NCBI RefSeq assembly: GCF_032854445.1
Contig: NC_088300.1
Coordinates: 746,001-806,000, forward strand
DNA from: Liolophura sinensis
Lineage: Eukaryota; Mollusca; Polyplacophora; Chitonida; Chitonidae
Reading direction: 5' to 3'
Length of the DNA stretch: 60,000 nt
This document shows positions 59,392 to 60,000 of the stretch, piece by piece. Each line of letters opens with the position of its first letter. The first letter of the stretch is position 1. The notes beneath the pieces were generated by a model. It was not told the DNA's origin and ran no database searches. It saw only the letters and a program-made list of their open reading frames with translations. The translations under genes and the position numbers were made by a program.

Positions 59392-60000
59392 GTAAGGGAG
59401 GTAACCCAACTGGTGTTCTGTCATTTTAGGTATTAAAACAGCACAGCTACCCATTAAAGACATAAATATGTAATGGTTCTAGATGAGCACCAGGTGGAAA
59501 AAAATAAAGAAATCATAATATGAGGAACTAACTATTCCAGAATGCTGACAGATTGTGCCAGATAATATGAGGTCAAGCTGGGTGCCCTGAGTATGGCATA
59601 AGACTTCAGTGAAATGAACAAATACATAAATTTAGTGAGTGATTTGCATAAATTACAGTTTTTTAGCTTTCCTTAGGAAGTCTTAGGGTTGCAGTGGCCA
59701 CCCATAGTACATAAGCGGTAGTGATTTGCATATCTAAGATCAAGGAAGTCGTTTACCTCATAGCTGATTTTGCTCAGCTGTTCACAGGGTTGCAATTGCC
59801 TCCTATAGTACATGGATTGCCAAATACCGTTCACGATTTGAAAATCCAAGACCTCTGTGGTAAAGTTGAGCACTAACTCCCCCACAGTGTCTTTTACCAC
59901 TGCATTGATTTGCAATTCTATAACCTATGAAGTCAGTGCTCTGCAATCCTAACGCATACAGTAAACAGTGATAGTTATGACAGTATAATAATTTCAATCT
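59392..60000. other. PSME4 intron 43 (runs off the edge)
   Basis: The donor is gtaagg at 59392. A diverged direct duplication is visible: ggttgcagtggccacccata at 59690 and ggttgcaattgcctcctata at 59788. The next exon is not reached. Confidence 0.6.

Overview
The window looks like an invertebrate nuclear genome, most likely a lophotrochozoan (mollusc or similar). It is AT-rich, has intron-rich coding DNA with GT-AG junctions, and carries many minisatellites, decayed non-LTR retrotransposons and tRNA-derived SINEs. The SINEs end in the 'gtacggcgtaaaacaccaat' type 3' domain common in mollusc and related genomes. The species cannot be fixed from sequence alone.

Layout. 1-15.5 kb is gene-poor: tandem arrays (37, 42, 29, 36, 51 and 54 bp units), an (AT)n run, SINE pieces, and a broken minus-strand retrotransposon between about 12.5 and 6.7 kb (CCHC gag-like ORF1, endonuclease, reverse transcriptase end, RNase H, C-terminal CxxC part). 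A full SINE at 13.25-13.53 kb has a perfect 16 bp target duplication, and an imperfect 31 bp inverted repeat lies at 13.66-13.75 kb. 15629-18196 (minus) is an intact, intronless ADAM10/Kuzbanian-like membrane metalloprotease of 855 residues.

From 18853 to the right edge, on the plus strand and head to head with the ADAM gene across 656 bp, runs PSME4 (PA200), the HEAT-repeat activator of the 20S proteasome. I could place 43 consecutive exons by hand with consistent phases (5,088 coding bases, 1,696 residues). About the last 150 residues lie beyond the window. Introns hold a second broken LINE (intron 11), several SINEs, two possible MITEs and at least 15 tandem arrays.

Main observation. Five PSME4 arrays are built from the exon/intron junction itself. 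Each unit carries the end of a coding exon plus the adjoining intron, splice site included: exon 15 donor (51 bp, about 58 copies), exon 25 donor (28 bp, about 30), exon 29 acceptor (24 bp), exon 35 acceptor (78 bp, 3) and exon 40 donor (74 bp, about 7). Three of the periods are multiples of three, and the nearest copies stay open in the exon frame, so alternative splice choice could add repeat peptides. Most other arrays in the gene lie within 50 bp of a splice site. No wholly unknown protein system was found; this junction-seeded repeat pattern and the intronless ADAM10 copy are the best candidates for novelty.
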